From: Anaerolineae bacterium
GTDB taxonomy: Bacteria; Chloroflexota; Anaerolineae; Caldilineales; Caldilineaceae
Direction of reading: 5' to 3'
Assembly (NCBI GenBank): GCA_030432295.1
Contig: JAUIHI010000001.1
Location: 372,001-436,000, forward strand
Length of the DNA stretch: 64,000 nucleotides
Part shown: in pieces, positions 1 to 7,859 of the stretch
Numbering within the stretch: the stretch's first letter is position 1
Layout: each line of letters starts with the position of its first letter
Made by a program: the position numbers and the translations under genes
The notes under the pieces: model-generated
The model's database searches: none
What the model saw: the letters and a program-made list of their open reading frames with translations, nothing else
Told to the model about the DNA's origin: nothing

Positions 1-454
1 TGATTAGACGCGCAGCCAAGACCAGCGGCCCGGAGGTGTCGGCAGCCAGAGCAGGTGCCTGGACAATCCAGCACTCTGCATCCTGTGGATACGTTTGCGC
101 GTAGTCAAGCGTAATCAGGCCGCCCATCGAGTGCCCAAAGACGGCAATCGGCTTTTCCGGCTGTTCGCTGTGCACAAGCCCATTCAGCCGGTGGACGTCT
201 TTGGCGTAGTCGTGGAAATGGTTGACGTGGCCCCGCTGCCCGCCGGAGCGGCCAAAGCCCTGGTGGTCGCCGGCATAGACCGCATAGCTCTCCGGCAGCA
301 GCCGATCCACCAGATGGCCGTAGCGCCCGCTGTGCTCCCCCAGTCCGTGGACAATCATCACCGCGCCGCGCACCGGGCCGTCGGGCAGCCACTTCTGGTA
401 GAAGATGGGGAGGTCGGCTACGCCTGTGAAAGTTTCTTCGCTGTGTTGGGTCAT
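1..454 (-). CDS. alpha/beta hydrolase, monoacylglycerol-lipase-like (3' end outside window)
   Basis: Likely a serine esterase or lipase of the Hydrolase_4 (monoacylglycerol lipase) group, acting on acylglycerols or similar esters in the cytoplasm. Reading on the minus strand from the ATG at 454 gives a protein starting MTQHSEETFTGVADLPIF. It continues with an oxyanion-hole-type segment (VMIVHGLGEHSGRY), the family motif AGDHQGFGRSGG, and the nucleophile elbow GHSMGG near residue 110. The catalytic Asp and His lie beyond the window edge, so only about 151 codons are visible. It starts 50 nt after the stop of the DnaE2-like gene on the same strand and may be co-transcribed with it. The substrate cannot be told from this fragment. 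Confidence 0.85.
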   Translation of the reverse strand, partial: MTQHSEETFTGVADLPIFYQKWLPDGPVRGAVMIVHGLGEHSGRYGHLVDRLLPESYAVYAGDHQGFGRSGGQRGHVNHFHDYAKDVHRLNGLVHSEQPEKPIAVFGHSMGGLITLDYAQTYPQDAECWIVQAPALAADTSGPLVLAARLI

Positions 455-503
455 TGTTGCCTCTACTATTTCCTGTGTGTCTGCTCAAAAAACATGCGTC
501 ATT

Positions 504-3500
504 TTACATCACTTCCGCTGACAACACACCCCCACCCCACGGATCCATCTGCCAACGGCCCCGCAGCGTAACCACCTGCCAGGGCTTCGGAGCGCCCGCC
601 CCGCGGTCCCCCTCCCCCTGCACAACCACAAAGCCCGTGCCGTCGTCCAGAAAGAAGCCTTTGCCGCCGGTCCAGCCCGGCAGACGGACGCCGACGACTG
701 TCACCAGCTTGCCCGGCTGAGACGGCAGATCGGCCAGGGCGACGCAACCGGGCGGGCGGGGGACCAGCGAAACCGGGTGTACGCTGATCGGCTGGCCAAG
801 TAGTTCCGTCTCCCAGGCCAGCCGCTCTGCCCCACTCTCTGCCGCCACATCGCCGCCCAGAAAGCCAAAGCCCATCTGCCCCGCGTGGCCGGAGCGCCGC
901 AAATCCTCGGCTTCCTGCAACAGCCCGGCCCGACTCGCGCCCAGCCCGTCCAGCCCGCCGCAGCGGATCAGATGATTCAACTCCTTCGGCTGGGGTTCCA
1001 CCCGCAGCAGAAAATCCCGCAGATCGGCAAAGGGCGCAGCAGCCCGCTCCGCCACAATCCGCTGGGCACAATTGCCCGTCAACTCCCGCACCTGCTCCAA
1101 TCCCATATACAAGACAGGAAAAGAAGGACACGGATTTAGAGGATCAGACGGATTTTCACGGATTTTACTCTGCGAAAATCTGCGTTCATCTGCGTTTATC
1201 TGCGTCCTATTTTCTTCTTCAATCCGTGAAAATCCGCTTTTCTCCGTGTCAATCCGTGTCCTTTTTTCCTCATACACCAGCGAAAAATGGCCGCCGCTGA
1301 AATTCACATGCGGCGGGCGCACGGCAATCCCCAGCCGCTGGGCTTCGGCGATATAGACCGCGGGGTGGTGGAAGCCGCCCCAATCCGCCAGTCGCGCGCA
1401 GAGAAACTCCGCGGGCCAGTGGGCCTTCACATAGGCCGAGCGGTAGGAGACCGCGGCGTAGGCCGTGGCATGGCCCTGGTTGAAGCCGTAACCTGCAAAG
1501 GGTTCCACCTGCTCCCAGAGCGTGCGCGCCTGCTGATCCGACAGCCCCGGCCCGCCCTCCCGCTGACAGCCCGCCACAAAGCGCGCCCGGATGTGCGCCA
1601 TCTCATCCGCCCGGAATTTGCTCATCCCCCGGCGCAGATGCTCTGCCTCTTCCCAACTCAGCCCCGCAATCTCCGTAGCCAGCCGCAAAATCTGCTCCTG
1701 AAAGAGCAGCACCCCCTGGGTGTCGCCAAGAATCGACTCCAACGCCGGGTGCAGAAAGCGCACTGGCTCTTCGCCCCGATAGCGGCGCACAAAGGCCGCA
1801 GCCATCCCGCCCGTGGCCGGTCCCGGTTTGAAGAAGGCGTTGGCCACCGCCAAATCCCGCTGATTGCCCGCCTTCAACTGGCGCAGAGTCCGCTGCGCGC
1901 CGGTGGACTCGCACTGGAAGACGCCGATTGTATCGCCCGTGCGCAGAATCTCCGCGGTCGCCGGGTCCCCGTCCGGGATCGTCTCCAGACGCAGTTCCGG
2001 AGCGAAGCGCGCCCGCACCAATTCCGCGGCGTCGGCCAGCACAGTCAGGGCGCGGATGCCCAGCGCATCCACCTTCACCAGCCCGATAGCCTCCGCGTCT
2101 TTGTGGTCGAATTGGGTGATGGCAAAGCCCTTCGGTGTCCACTGCAAGGGCGCAAAATCAGTGGTGGGGCCGGGCGTCGCCACCAGCCCGCCGGGATGGA
2201 CCGACAGGTGGCTGGGCTGACCGATCAGCCGCCAGGCCTGGCGCACAACCGTTTGCAGCCGGGGATCGTCCAGTTCGGCCAGCAGATCGTCTACAGTCTT
2301 GCGCTCCCGTCGCCGGGGATCCGGGTGCCACTCCCGGGGCAGCAGCTTCGAGAGCCGTTTGATCTCCGCCTCGTCCAGCCCATAGGCCTTGCCCGTCTCT
2401 CGCACCGCGGACTTGGCCCGAAAAGTGCTGACCGTTGCTACCAGCGCCACCCGGTCCGCGCCAAAACGTTCCCGCGCGTATTCCAGCACCTCATCTCGGC
2501 GGCGAGAGCAGAAGTCCAGGTCGATGTCGGGCAATTCCGTGCGGGCCGGGTTCAAAAAACGCTCAAAGAGCAGTTTATGCGCTACCGGGTCCACATCCGT
2601 AATCCCCACGCAATAGGCCACCAGACAGTTGGCCACACTGCCCCGGGTGCTCACCGGAATCTGCTTCGCACGGGCAAAATCCACCAAATCCGCCACCAGC
2701 AGAAAGAGGGGCGCAAAGCCGTGACGGGCAATCGCGGCCAACTCCCGTTCCAGCCGGGCCGGGATGGCCGGGTCTGCGGCCTCGCCGTAAATCCGCGTCA
2801 ATCCCGCTCCCGCCAGTTCTGCCAGCACTTCGTCGTGAGTTTGCTCGTCCAAAACCTGCCGGGACTCAGAAGACCCGGCAGGTTTGTGGATGACAGGCCA
2901 AATCGGTCGTCCGTCGGGCAGGCAGGGCTGGCAGCGGGCGGCGATCTTCGCGGTGGCGGCCAGCCCACTGGGAAAATCGGCGAATCTGGCCTCCATCGCA
3001 GCACCAGACAGCCAATGGGTTGTCACCTGCCCGTCGCCGCCGTGGGGCAGGTGACCGGGCGAAACATCCGCCAACCGGCAATTGTGTTCCATCGCGGCCA
3101 GGAGCGTCAGCAATTCCCGCTCCTCGGCTTCCAGTGTGTAGACCGGCTGCACGGCCAGCGACGCCAACCCAAAACGCGCCCCCAATCCGGCCACCTGCCG
3201 GGCAATCTCTGCGTCCTCCGCCCGGTGGATTTCCAGGGCCAGAAAGGCCCGTTCATCGAAAAGCCCGGCCAACTTGCCCACAAAACGGCCCGCAGCCCCC
3301 TCGTCGCCCGCCCGCAGACAGCTTTCCAGCCAACTGCGCCGCCCGCCCCCAATCGCCAGCAGCCCCTCCCGGTTTTCCCGCAGATCGTCCCAGGCCAGCC
3401 CCCGCCGTGCCCGTTCTTCCCGTTCTGGGTGGTTCTGGATGGCCGAAGAGAGACGGCAGAGGGAGCGATAGCCCGCCGGGTTCTGGGCCAGGAGCAGTAG

Positions 3501-3749
3501 CGGCTCCGGCGGGGGAGGCTCGGTTCTATCCGCGGGCAACTGTACCGTCAGCGCCATCCCAATCAGCGGTTGAATCCCCGCGTCCCCACAGCTTTTGGCG
3601 AAACGCACCGCGCCGTAGAGCGCGTTCGTATCGGTCAACGCCAGGGACGTTAACCCATCCGCCCCGGCCCGTTCGATCAGCCCGTCAATCGTCGGCGTCG
3701 CGGCCATCAGCGAGTATTGGGAATGGACGTGCAAATGGGTGTAGTTCAT
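504..3749 (-). CDS. dnaE2: DNA polymerase III alpha subunit, DnaE2/ImuC-like
   Basis: Catalytic subunit of a C-family DNA polymerase, 1081 aa. The size and a degraded PHP domain (TDTN where replicative DnaE has TDHG) suggest the error-prone DnaE2 branch, used for lesion bypass, rather than the replicative enzyme. Visible elements are an N-terminal PHP-type start (HLHVHSQYSLM), the catalytic Asp motif PDIDLDFC, HPGGLV, the fingers region GVLLFQEQ, helix-hairpin-helix repeats near residues 880-950, and a C-terminal OB-fold-like part. Two segments look foreign: residues about 288-300 (a CCTGCCGGG/CCCGGCAGG palindrome) and residues about 826-878 (a CACGGATT-type repeat), both in frame. A TACAAT box at 3757-3762 lies only a few bases before the ATG, so the mRNA may be leaderless. 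No imuA or imuB is adjacent. Paralogue DnaE1 is the alternative call. Confidence 0.85.
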   Translation of the reverse strand: MNYTHLHVHSQYSLMAATPTIDGLIERAGADGLTSLALTDTNALYGAVRFAKSCGDAGIQPLIGMALTVQLPADRTEPPPPEPLLLLAQNPAGYRSLCRLSSAIQNHPEREERARRGLAWDDLRENREGLLAIGGGRRSWLESCLRAGDEGAAGRFVGKLAGLFDERAFLALEIHRAEDAEIARQVAGLGARFGLASLAVQPVYTLEAEERELLTLLAAMEHNCRLADVSPGHLPHGGDGQVTTHWLSGAAMEARFADFPSGLAATAKIAARCQPCLPDGRPIWPVIHKPAGSSESRQVLDEQTHDEVLAELAGAGLTRIYGEAADPAIPARLERELAAIARHGFAPLFLLVADLVDFARAKQIPVSTRGSVANCLVAYCVGITDVDPVAHKLLFERFLNPARTELPDIDLDFCSRRRDEVLEYARERFGADRVALVATVSTFRAKSAVRETGKAYGLDEAEIKRLSKLLPREWHPDPRRRERKTVDDLLAELDDPRLQTVVRQAWRLIGQPSHLSVHPGGLVATPGPTTDFAPLQWTPKGFAITQFDHKDAEAIGLVKVDALGIRALTVLADAAELVRARFAPELRLETIPDGDPATAEILRTGDTIGVFQCESTGAQRTLRQLKAGNQRDLAVANAFFKPGPATGGMAAAFVRRYRGEEPVRFLHPALESILGDTQGVLLFQEQILRLATEIAGLSWEEAEHLRRGMSKFRADEMAHIRARFVAGCQREGGPGLSDQQARTLWEQVEPFAGYGFNQGHATAYAAVSYRSAYVKAHWPAEFLCARLADWGGFHHPAVYIAEAQRLGIAVRPPHVNFSGGHFSLVYEEKRTRIDTEKSGFSRIEEENRTQINADERRFSQSKIRENPSDPLNPCPSFPVLYMGLEQVRELTGNCAQRIVAERAAAPFADLRDFLLRVEPQPKELNHLIRCGGLDGLGASRAGLLQEAEDLRRSGHAGQMGFGFLGGDVAAESGAERLAWETELLGQPISVHPVSLVPRPPGCVALADLPSQPGKLVTVVGVRLPGWTGGKGFFLDDGTGFVVVQGEGDRGAGAPKPWQVVTLRGRWQMDPWGGGVLSAEVM

Positions 3750-3792
3750 ATGTTCGATTGTAGCGCAGATAGCGCCAACGGGAAAGTTGAGA

Positions 3793-3822
3793 TTGGATGG
3801 GCTAAGAGCTTTCGTCTACAAT
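3793..3822 (+). promoter_or_regulatory. candidate sigma-70-type promoter of the MFS gene
   Basis: TTGGAT (3793-3798), an 18-bp spacer and TACAAT (3817-3822) lie about 57 bp before the chosen ATG at 3880. The same TACAAT -10 form recurs before other genes in the window, including the tRNA. Confidence 0.45.
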
Positions 3823-3879
3823 GGGATACGGACACGAACGTATCCACTTTACCCATGCCCCAGCAGACGGATTGGACTG

Positions 3880-5094
3880 ATGCTCACCACAAAAACCGAT
3901 ACAAAGCCCTCCTTCGCCGAATTCGTCACCCTCGTCTCGATGATGATGGCCCTGACCGCCCTCTCCATCGACGCGATGCTGCCCGCCCTGTCACAGATCG
4001 CAACTGATTTGCAGGTGCAATCGGCCAACGATCGCCAGTTGGTCATTTCTGTGATCTTTCTGGGATTGGCCGCGGGCCAGCTCTTCTTCGGCCCCCTCTC
4101 GGACAGCGTCGGACGCAAACCGGCCATCTACGGGGGATTCGCCCTCTACATTGCCGGTTCCCTCCTGGCGATGACGGCAACCGCTTTTCCTGTGCTGTTG
4201 GCCGGACGGGTGTTGCAGGGGATCGGCGTCTCGGCGCCCCGGGCCGTCACCCTGGCCCTGGTGCGGGATCAATTTTCGGGCCGGGCTATGGCCCGGGTGA
4301 TGTCTTTTGTGATGACCGTCTTTATCTTTGTGCCGATGCTTGCCCCGGTGATGGGGCAGGCGGTGCTGCTCTTCACCGGATGGCGGGCGATTTTTGGCGT
4401 CTTCATCCTCCTTACACTGATTCTGTCGGTCTGGCTGGGCCTGCGCCAGCCGGAAACCCTGCCCGTGGAGCGGCGGGCGCCCTTCTCTCTACGGCGCATT
4501 ACAACTACCGTTTTGGAAATCGTCCGCAACCGGATCGCCCTGGGCTATACTGTCACGGCTGGGCTGGTCAGCGGTGCGTTCATCGGCTATCTGAACTCCG
4601 CACAACAGATTTTCCAGGAGCAGTACGCGCTGGGTGAACTCTTCCCCCTGATCTTCGCGGTGATTGCCTTTTCTTTGGGGCTGGCCTCCTTCTTGAACTC
4701 CCGGCTGGTCATGCGCTTCGGGATGCGCTTTCTCGTGCGCACAGCGCTGCTGGTGATTGTCTCCACGGCGGTGGTGGCCCTGGGGCTGGTTCAGTTGAGC
4801 GGTGTGCAGCCCTCTCTCCCGCTTTTCATGGCCTATCTGATGACTTCCTTCTTCTGCGTGGGCATTCTCTTTGGCAACCTGAACTCCCTGGCCATGGAGC
4901 CGCTGGGACACATCGCTGGCACGGGCGCGGCAGTGGTTGGCTCGCTTTCGACTTTTCTCTCCGCTTTTCTGGGCGCACTCATCGGCCAGAATTACAATGG
5001 CACTGTCATACCCCTCATCCTCGGCCTGGGCATTCTGGCCGCTCTGTCGCTGGCTGTGGTGCGCTGGGCAGAGTGGGGGTCAACCGGAGATTGA
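3880..5094 (+). CDS. MFS multidrug efflux transporter, Bcr/CflA type
   Basis: Inner-membrane drug/proton antiporter of the DHA1 Bcr/CflA subfamily, 404 aa with about 12 hydrophobic segments. Family marks are the N-terminal YLPAL-like motif (IDAMLPALSQIATDL), the loop motif GPLSDSVGRKPAIYGG between helices 2 and 3, and GRVLQGIGVSAPRAVTLALVRD. The open frame extends upstream to 3787, but that part overlaps the promoter; ATG 3880 gives the family-like start MLTTKTDTKPSFAEF. It is followed after 62 bp by the alcohol dehydrogenase on the same strand, so the two may share a transcript. The exported substrate is unknown. Confidence 0.88.
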   Translation: MLTTKTDTKPSFAEFVTLVSMMMALTALSIDAMLPALSQIATDLQVQSANDRQLVISVIFLGLAAGQLFFGPLSDSVGRKPAIYGGFALYIAGSLLAMTATAFPVLLAGRVLQGIGVSAPRAVTLALVRDQFSGRAMARVMSFVMTVFIFVPMLAPVMGQAVLLFTGWRAIFGVFILLTLILSVWLGLRQPETLPVERRAPFSLRRITTTVLEIVRNRIALGYTVTAGLVSGAFIGYLNSAQQIFQEQYALGELFPLIFAVIAFSLGLASFLNSRLVMRFGMRFLVRTALLVIVSTAVVALGLVQLSGVQPSLPLFMAYLMTSFFCVGILFGNLNSLAMEPLGHIAGTGAAVVGSLSTFLSAFLGALIGQNYNGTVIPLILGLGILAALSLAVVRWAEWGSTGD

Positions 5095-5123
5095 ATTTTC
5101 CCAGCGGGACAACAGAGAATCAC

Positions 5124-5150
5124 CCAATCAACCAATCAACCAATCCGGAG
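5124..5150. repeat. CCAATCAACCAATC-type short repeat in a 5' leader
   Basis: Tandem CCAATCAACC words directly before the GGAGG ribosome-binding site of the alcohol dehydrogenase gene. Related words occur at 14831-14852, 42117-42150 and 46560-46602, each at a gene boundary. Confidence 0.6.
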
Positions 5151-5156
5151 GCCCCA

Positions 5157-6212
5157 ATGAAAGCAGCCGTCTGGCACGCCCGCAACGACATCCGCGTCGA
5201 AACTGTCCCCGATCCTGGCCCGCCCGGCCCCGGCCAAGTGGTGATCCGGGTGGGCGCGTGCGGCATCTGCGGCACGGATTTGGAGGAGTATCGGGACGGC
5301 CCGCTCTTTATTCCAGTGGATGAACCCAACCCGCTGACCGGGCGCAAGGCCCCGCTGATTCTCGGCCACGAGTTCGCCGGGGAGGTGATGGCTGTGGGCA
5401 AAGGGGTGAAAAAGTTCCGGGTGGGGGACAGGCTGGCCCCGGATGTGCTCATCTATTGTGGCGAGTGCTACTGGTGTCAGCGCCACGAAGTTAGCCTGTG
5501 CGACAGCCTGGCCGCGCTGGGACTGATGGGCGACGGCGGGCTGGCCGAGTATTGCACACTGCCAGAATCGATGGCGATTGCCCTCCCCAACGGACTCTCC
5601 GACGATCACGCGGCCCTGGCGGAACCCCTTTCCGTGGCCGTGCGCGCCATCCGCAAAGGGCGGCTGCGGGTGGGTGAGCGGGTGGCGGTCTTTGGGGGCG
5701 GCACAATCGGCCAGTTTTGTGTCCAGTCGGCCCTGGCCGCGGGCGCGGGGGAGGTCTTTCTGGTGGAGCCGCTGGCGGCCCGCCGTCAACTGGCGCTGGA
5801 CTTCGGCGCGTCGGCTACCATCGACCCGATGACCGAAGATGTGACCGAATCTCTGCGCCGCCTCACCGGTGGTATCGGCCCGGATTTGGTGCTGGAGGCG
5901 TCGGGCAAAGCTGTGGCCCCGGCCATCCACGCCGCGCGCAAAGGTGGGCGGATTGTGCTGGTGGGGCTGCCGGTCAAGGCCACTTCCTTCAACTTCTTCG
6001 ATCTGGTCTCCACTGAAAAGGAAGTCATCGGCTCCCTCAGCCACATCTACGACGAGGACTACGCGGCTGCAGTGCGCTGGCTGGGGGACGGGCGGGTGCT
6101 GGCCGAGCCGCTCATCTCCGCCCGTCTGCCTCTGGACGCGCTGGTCAGCGAAGGGCTGCACCGGCTGGAGAATCAGCCTGGCGAGACACTGAAGGTGATC
6201 ATTCGGCCGTAG
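5157..6212 (+). CDS. zinc-dependent medium-chain alcohol dehydrogenase (butanediol/sorbitol/threonine dehydrogenase group)
   Basis: NAD(P)-dependent oxidation of a secondary alcohol or polyol, cytoplasmic, 351 aa. The catalytic zinc region GACGICGTDLEEY and GHEFAGEV are present, as is the four-Cys structural zinc loop (CGECYWCQRHEVSLC). The Rossmann motif reads VFGGGTIGQF near residue 180. The overall pattern most resembles (R,R)-butanediol dehydrogenase. ATG 5157 is chosen because GGAGG lies 5 bp upstream; the longer frame from 5073 would translate a repeat-filled leader and overlap the MFS stop. Exact substrate is uncertain. Confidence 0.9.
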   Translation: MKAAVWHARNDIRVETVPDPGPPGPGQVVIRVGACGICGTDLEEYRDGPLFIPVDEPNPLTGRKAPLILGHEFAGEVMAVGKGVKKFRVGDRLAPDVLIYCGECYWCQRHEVSLCDSLAALGLMGDGGLAEYCTLPESMAIALPNGLSDDHAALAEPLSVAVRAIRKGRLRVGERVAVFGGGTIGQFCVQSALAAGAGEVFLVEPLAARRQLALDFGASATIDPMTEDVTESLRRLTGGIGPDLVLEASGKAVAPAIHAARKGGRIVLVGLPVKATSFNFFDLVSTEKEVIGSLSHIYDEDYAAAVRWLGDGRVLAEPLISARLPLDALVSEGLHRLENQPGETLKVIIRP

Positions 6213-6244
6213 CAGTGAAATTTCTCAAATTGGGATGGGAAAGC

Positions 6245-6325
6245 AGATTTCGCCGAGGACGCAGATTTTCGCAGATTTTATCCGATGAATCGGTGCCCAT
6301 CCGCGTTTATCAGTGTTCATCAGTG
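6245..6325. repeat. CGCAGATTTTCGCAGATT / ATCCGCGTTTATCAG repeat
   Basis: A degenerate repeat made of short words (GATTTTCGCAGATTTTATCCG, CATCCGCGTTTATCAGTG) fills the space between the two convergent genes. The same family occurs inside dnaE2 (1117-1273), at 19353-19524, 48825-48858, 49837-49900 and 56391-56440. Confidence 0.6.
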
Positions 6326-6326
6326 G

Positions 6327-7568
6327 CTATTCGCCAGTCAAATGCTTGTCAGCGAAGTCCATAAAGCGTTCCCAGTCATAAGCTTTTACGTCGTGGCCGC
6401 CGGCCCGGATGTGATGGCCGATGCGGCTGGTGATGGGCTGGTGGATGGCGGACGAAACGTCCGCTGGCATTTCGTCCGTGGCCAGCCCGTCCGTCCCCAG
6501 AAGGCGATAGACCGGGCTGGCTCCCGCCGCGCCCAGAAACTCGCCCAGGGGATCGGCCCACAGGTCTTCCGCCGCGCTGGCCACGTACAACGGGCGGGGC
6601 GCAACCAGAGCCAGAAGCATATGCTGGTCCACGGGCAGGGCGTCTTCGTTGCCGTTGTAGCGCTGGTGGTTTGCGCAGAACCAGTGGGGAAAGGTGGTAT
6701 TGATGCGCTCGACTGTCTCGCCGAAGCGCCGCCGGGCCAGGGCCGCGCCGCCACAGCCCGAGTCGTTGGAGATGACCAGCCCAAACCGCTCGTCCTGCGC
6801 GCCAGCCCAGAGCGCGGCCTTGCCCAGCCGGGAGTGGCCCAGCACCGCCACCCGCCCCGCGTCCACAGCGTTATCCATCTCCAAATAGTCCAGCGCCCGG
6901 CTCAGTCCCCAGGCCCACGCGCCCAGTGCCCCCCATTCGTCCGCGGCCGGTCTGCTCTGCCCCGTCGCGTAAAAGAGCGGATGCACGCCGTTCTGGAAGC
7001 CGTCGTCGAAGTCCGGGTCCAGATCACCGCAGTAGGCGGTGGCCAGGCCGTAGCCCCGTTCCAGAATACGCTCCACGGACCAGCGGCTGGCGCTGCTGCC
7101 TCTGGACGCTTCTGTGGCCCGGTTGTCCACAATGCCAGCCTGCGGGTTGGGGCGCATCCACTCAGTGGAGATGGGAATGGCTGGGTCCGGGTGAATCGTA
7201 TGGTTGCCGGAGAAGTTCAGGCCCAGAAAGCAGGGCACTGGTCCGGTTGCGTTGGCGGGCAGATAGAGCAGCAGATGCATCGCCGGGCCATCCGCGGCGT
7301 CGCCGAAGTGGAGTGTCACCTGCTTGCGCACGGCCCGCCCGTCCAGCGCGCTGTCGGCGTGTTCGGTCTCCTCGTAGCGCACAGAGACGGTCTGCCGGGG
7401 CGTGCGTCCATAGACTTCTTCTTCAAAGAGGCGCAGAATTTCCGGGCGACGGCGTGCCCACCAGTCGGCCGCGTCGGTAACGGGCCTGCCATTCAGCCCC
7501 ACCAGCGGGTCGGGCAGGGTGTAGGCAGGGACGAGAGTTTCGTCGTAGATGATTTCTGTCTGTGTCAT
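6327..7568 (-). CDS. carbohydrate esterase family 15-like (glucuronoyl esterase) hydrolase
   Basis: 413-aa alpha/beta hydrolase. The nucleophile elbow reads [14 protein letters not shown] near residue 240, followed by [15 protein letters not shown] and FPHWFC, the combination seen in bacterial CE15 glucuronoyl methylesterases, which cleave ester links between lignin alcohols and glucuronoxylan. A late His ([11 protein letters not shown]) fits the catalytic triad. There is no obvious signal peptide, so the protein may be cytoplasmic or act on imported oligosaccharides. A 2-nt gap separates its ATG from the stop of an upstream in-frame remnant (7571-7717). Other uncharacterised acetyl xylan esterase-like hydrolases are the alternative. 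Confidence 0.8.
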   Translation of the reverse strand: MTQTEIIYDETLVPAYTLPDPLVGLNGRPVTDAADWWARRRPEILRLFEEEVYGRTPRQTVSVRYEETEHADSALDGRAVRKQVTLHFGDAADGPAMHLLLYLPANATGPVPCFLGLNFSGNHTIHPDPAIPISTEWMRPNPQAGIVDNRATEASRGSSASRWSVERILERGYGLATAYCGDLDPDFDDGFQNGVHPLFYATGQSRPAADEWGALGAWAWGLSRALDYLEMDNAVDAGRVAVLGHSRLGKAALWAGAQDERFGLVISNDSGCGGAALARRRFGETVERINTTFPHWFCANHQRYNGNEDALPVDQHMLLALVAPRPLYVASAAEDLWADPLGEFLGAAGASPVYRLLGTDGLATDEMPADVSSAIHQPITSRIGHHIRAGGHDVKAYDWERFMDFADKHLTGE

Positions 7569-7570
7569 TT

Positions 7571-7717
7571 TTACATCTCCCAGGTGGCGTCGCCGTGGAA
7601 GGCGCCGTGATCTTTTTGGATGAATGATTCGATGGCCGCCCGTTTCTTCTCAGGGGTCGACTTGACGGGTGGTGAGGGTGAGTGGAATTGGGATTCCTTT
7701 CGGGTGGGGTGTGGCTT
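7571..7717 (-). pseudogene. possible C-terminal remnant of an unidentified gene
   Basis: An open stretch on the minus strand, bounded upstream by TAG (7718-7720) and ending TAA 2 nt before the CE15 gene, reads [19 protein letters not shown] then DATWEM. The tail looks like a real protein C-terminus coupled to the next start codon, but there is no ATG, GTG or TTG in frame and the upstream part is repeat sequence. It is best read as the truncated end of a lost gene. The family is not recognised. Confidence 0.3.
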
Positions 7718-7859
7718 CTATTGAAACCAATTGAACCACAAAGACCCAAAGACACAAAGCAGCACTGATTCCTACCTGTTACTCAGGATTTCTTGGCGCT
7801 AACGATTGATTCGATGGGCGGTCTTGGCTGTACATCTGAGTAGCTGCGATAATGGAGCG

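Noticed and set aside
1287-3500. 737-codon plus-strand frame opposite dnaE2
   Set aside because: Antisense shadow in GC-rich coding DNA; the minus strand carries all polymerase motifs.
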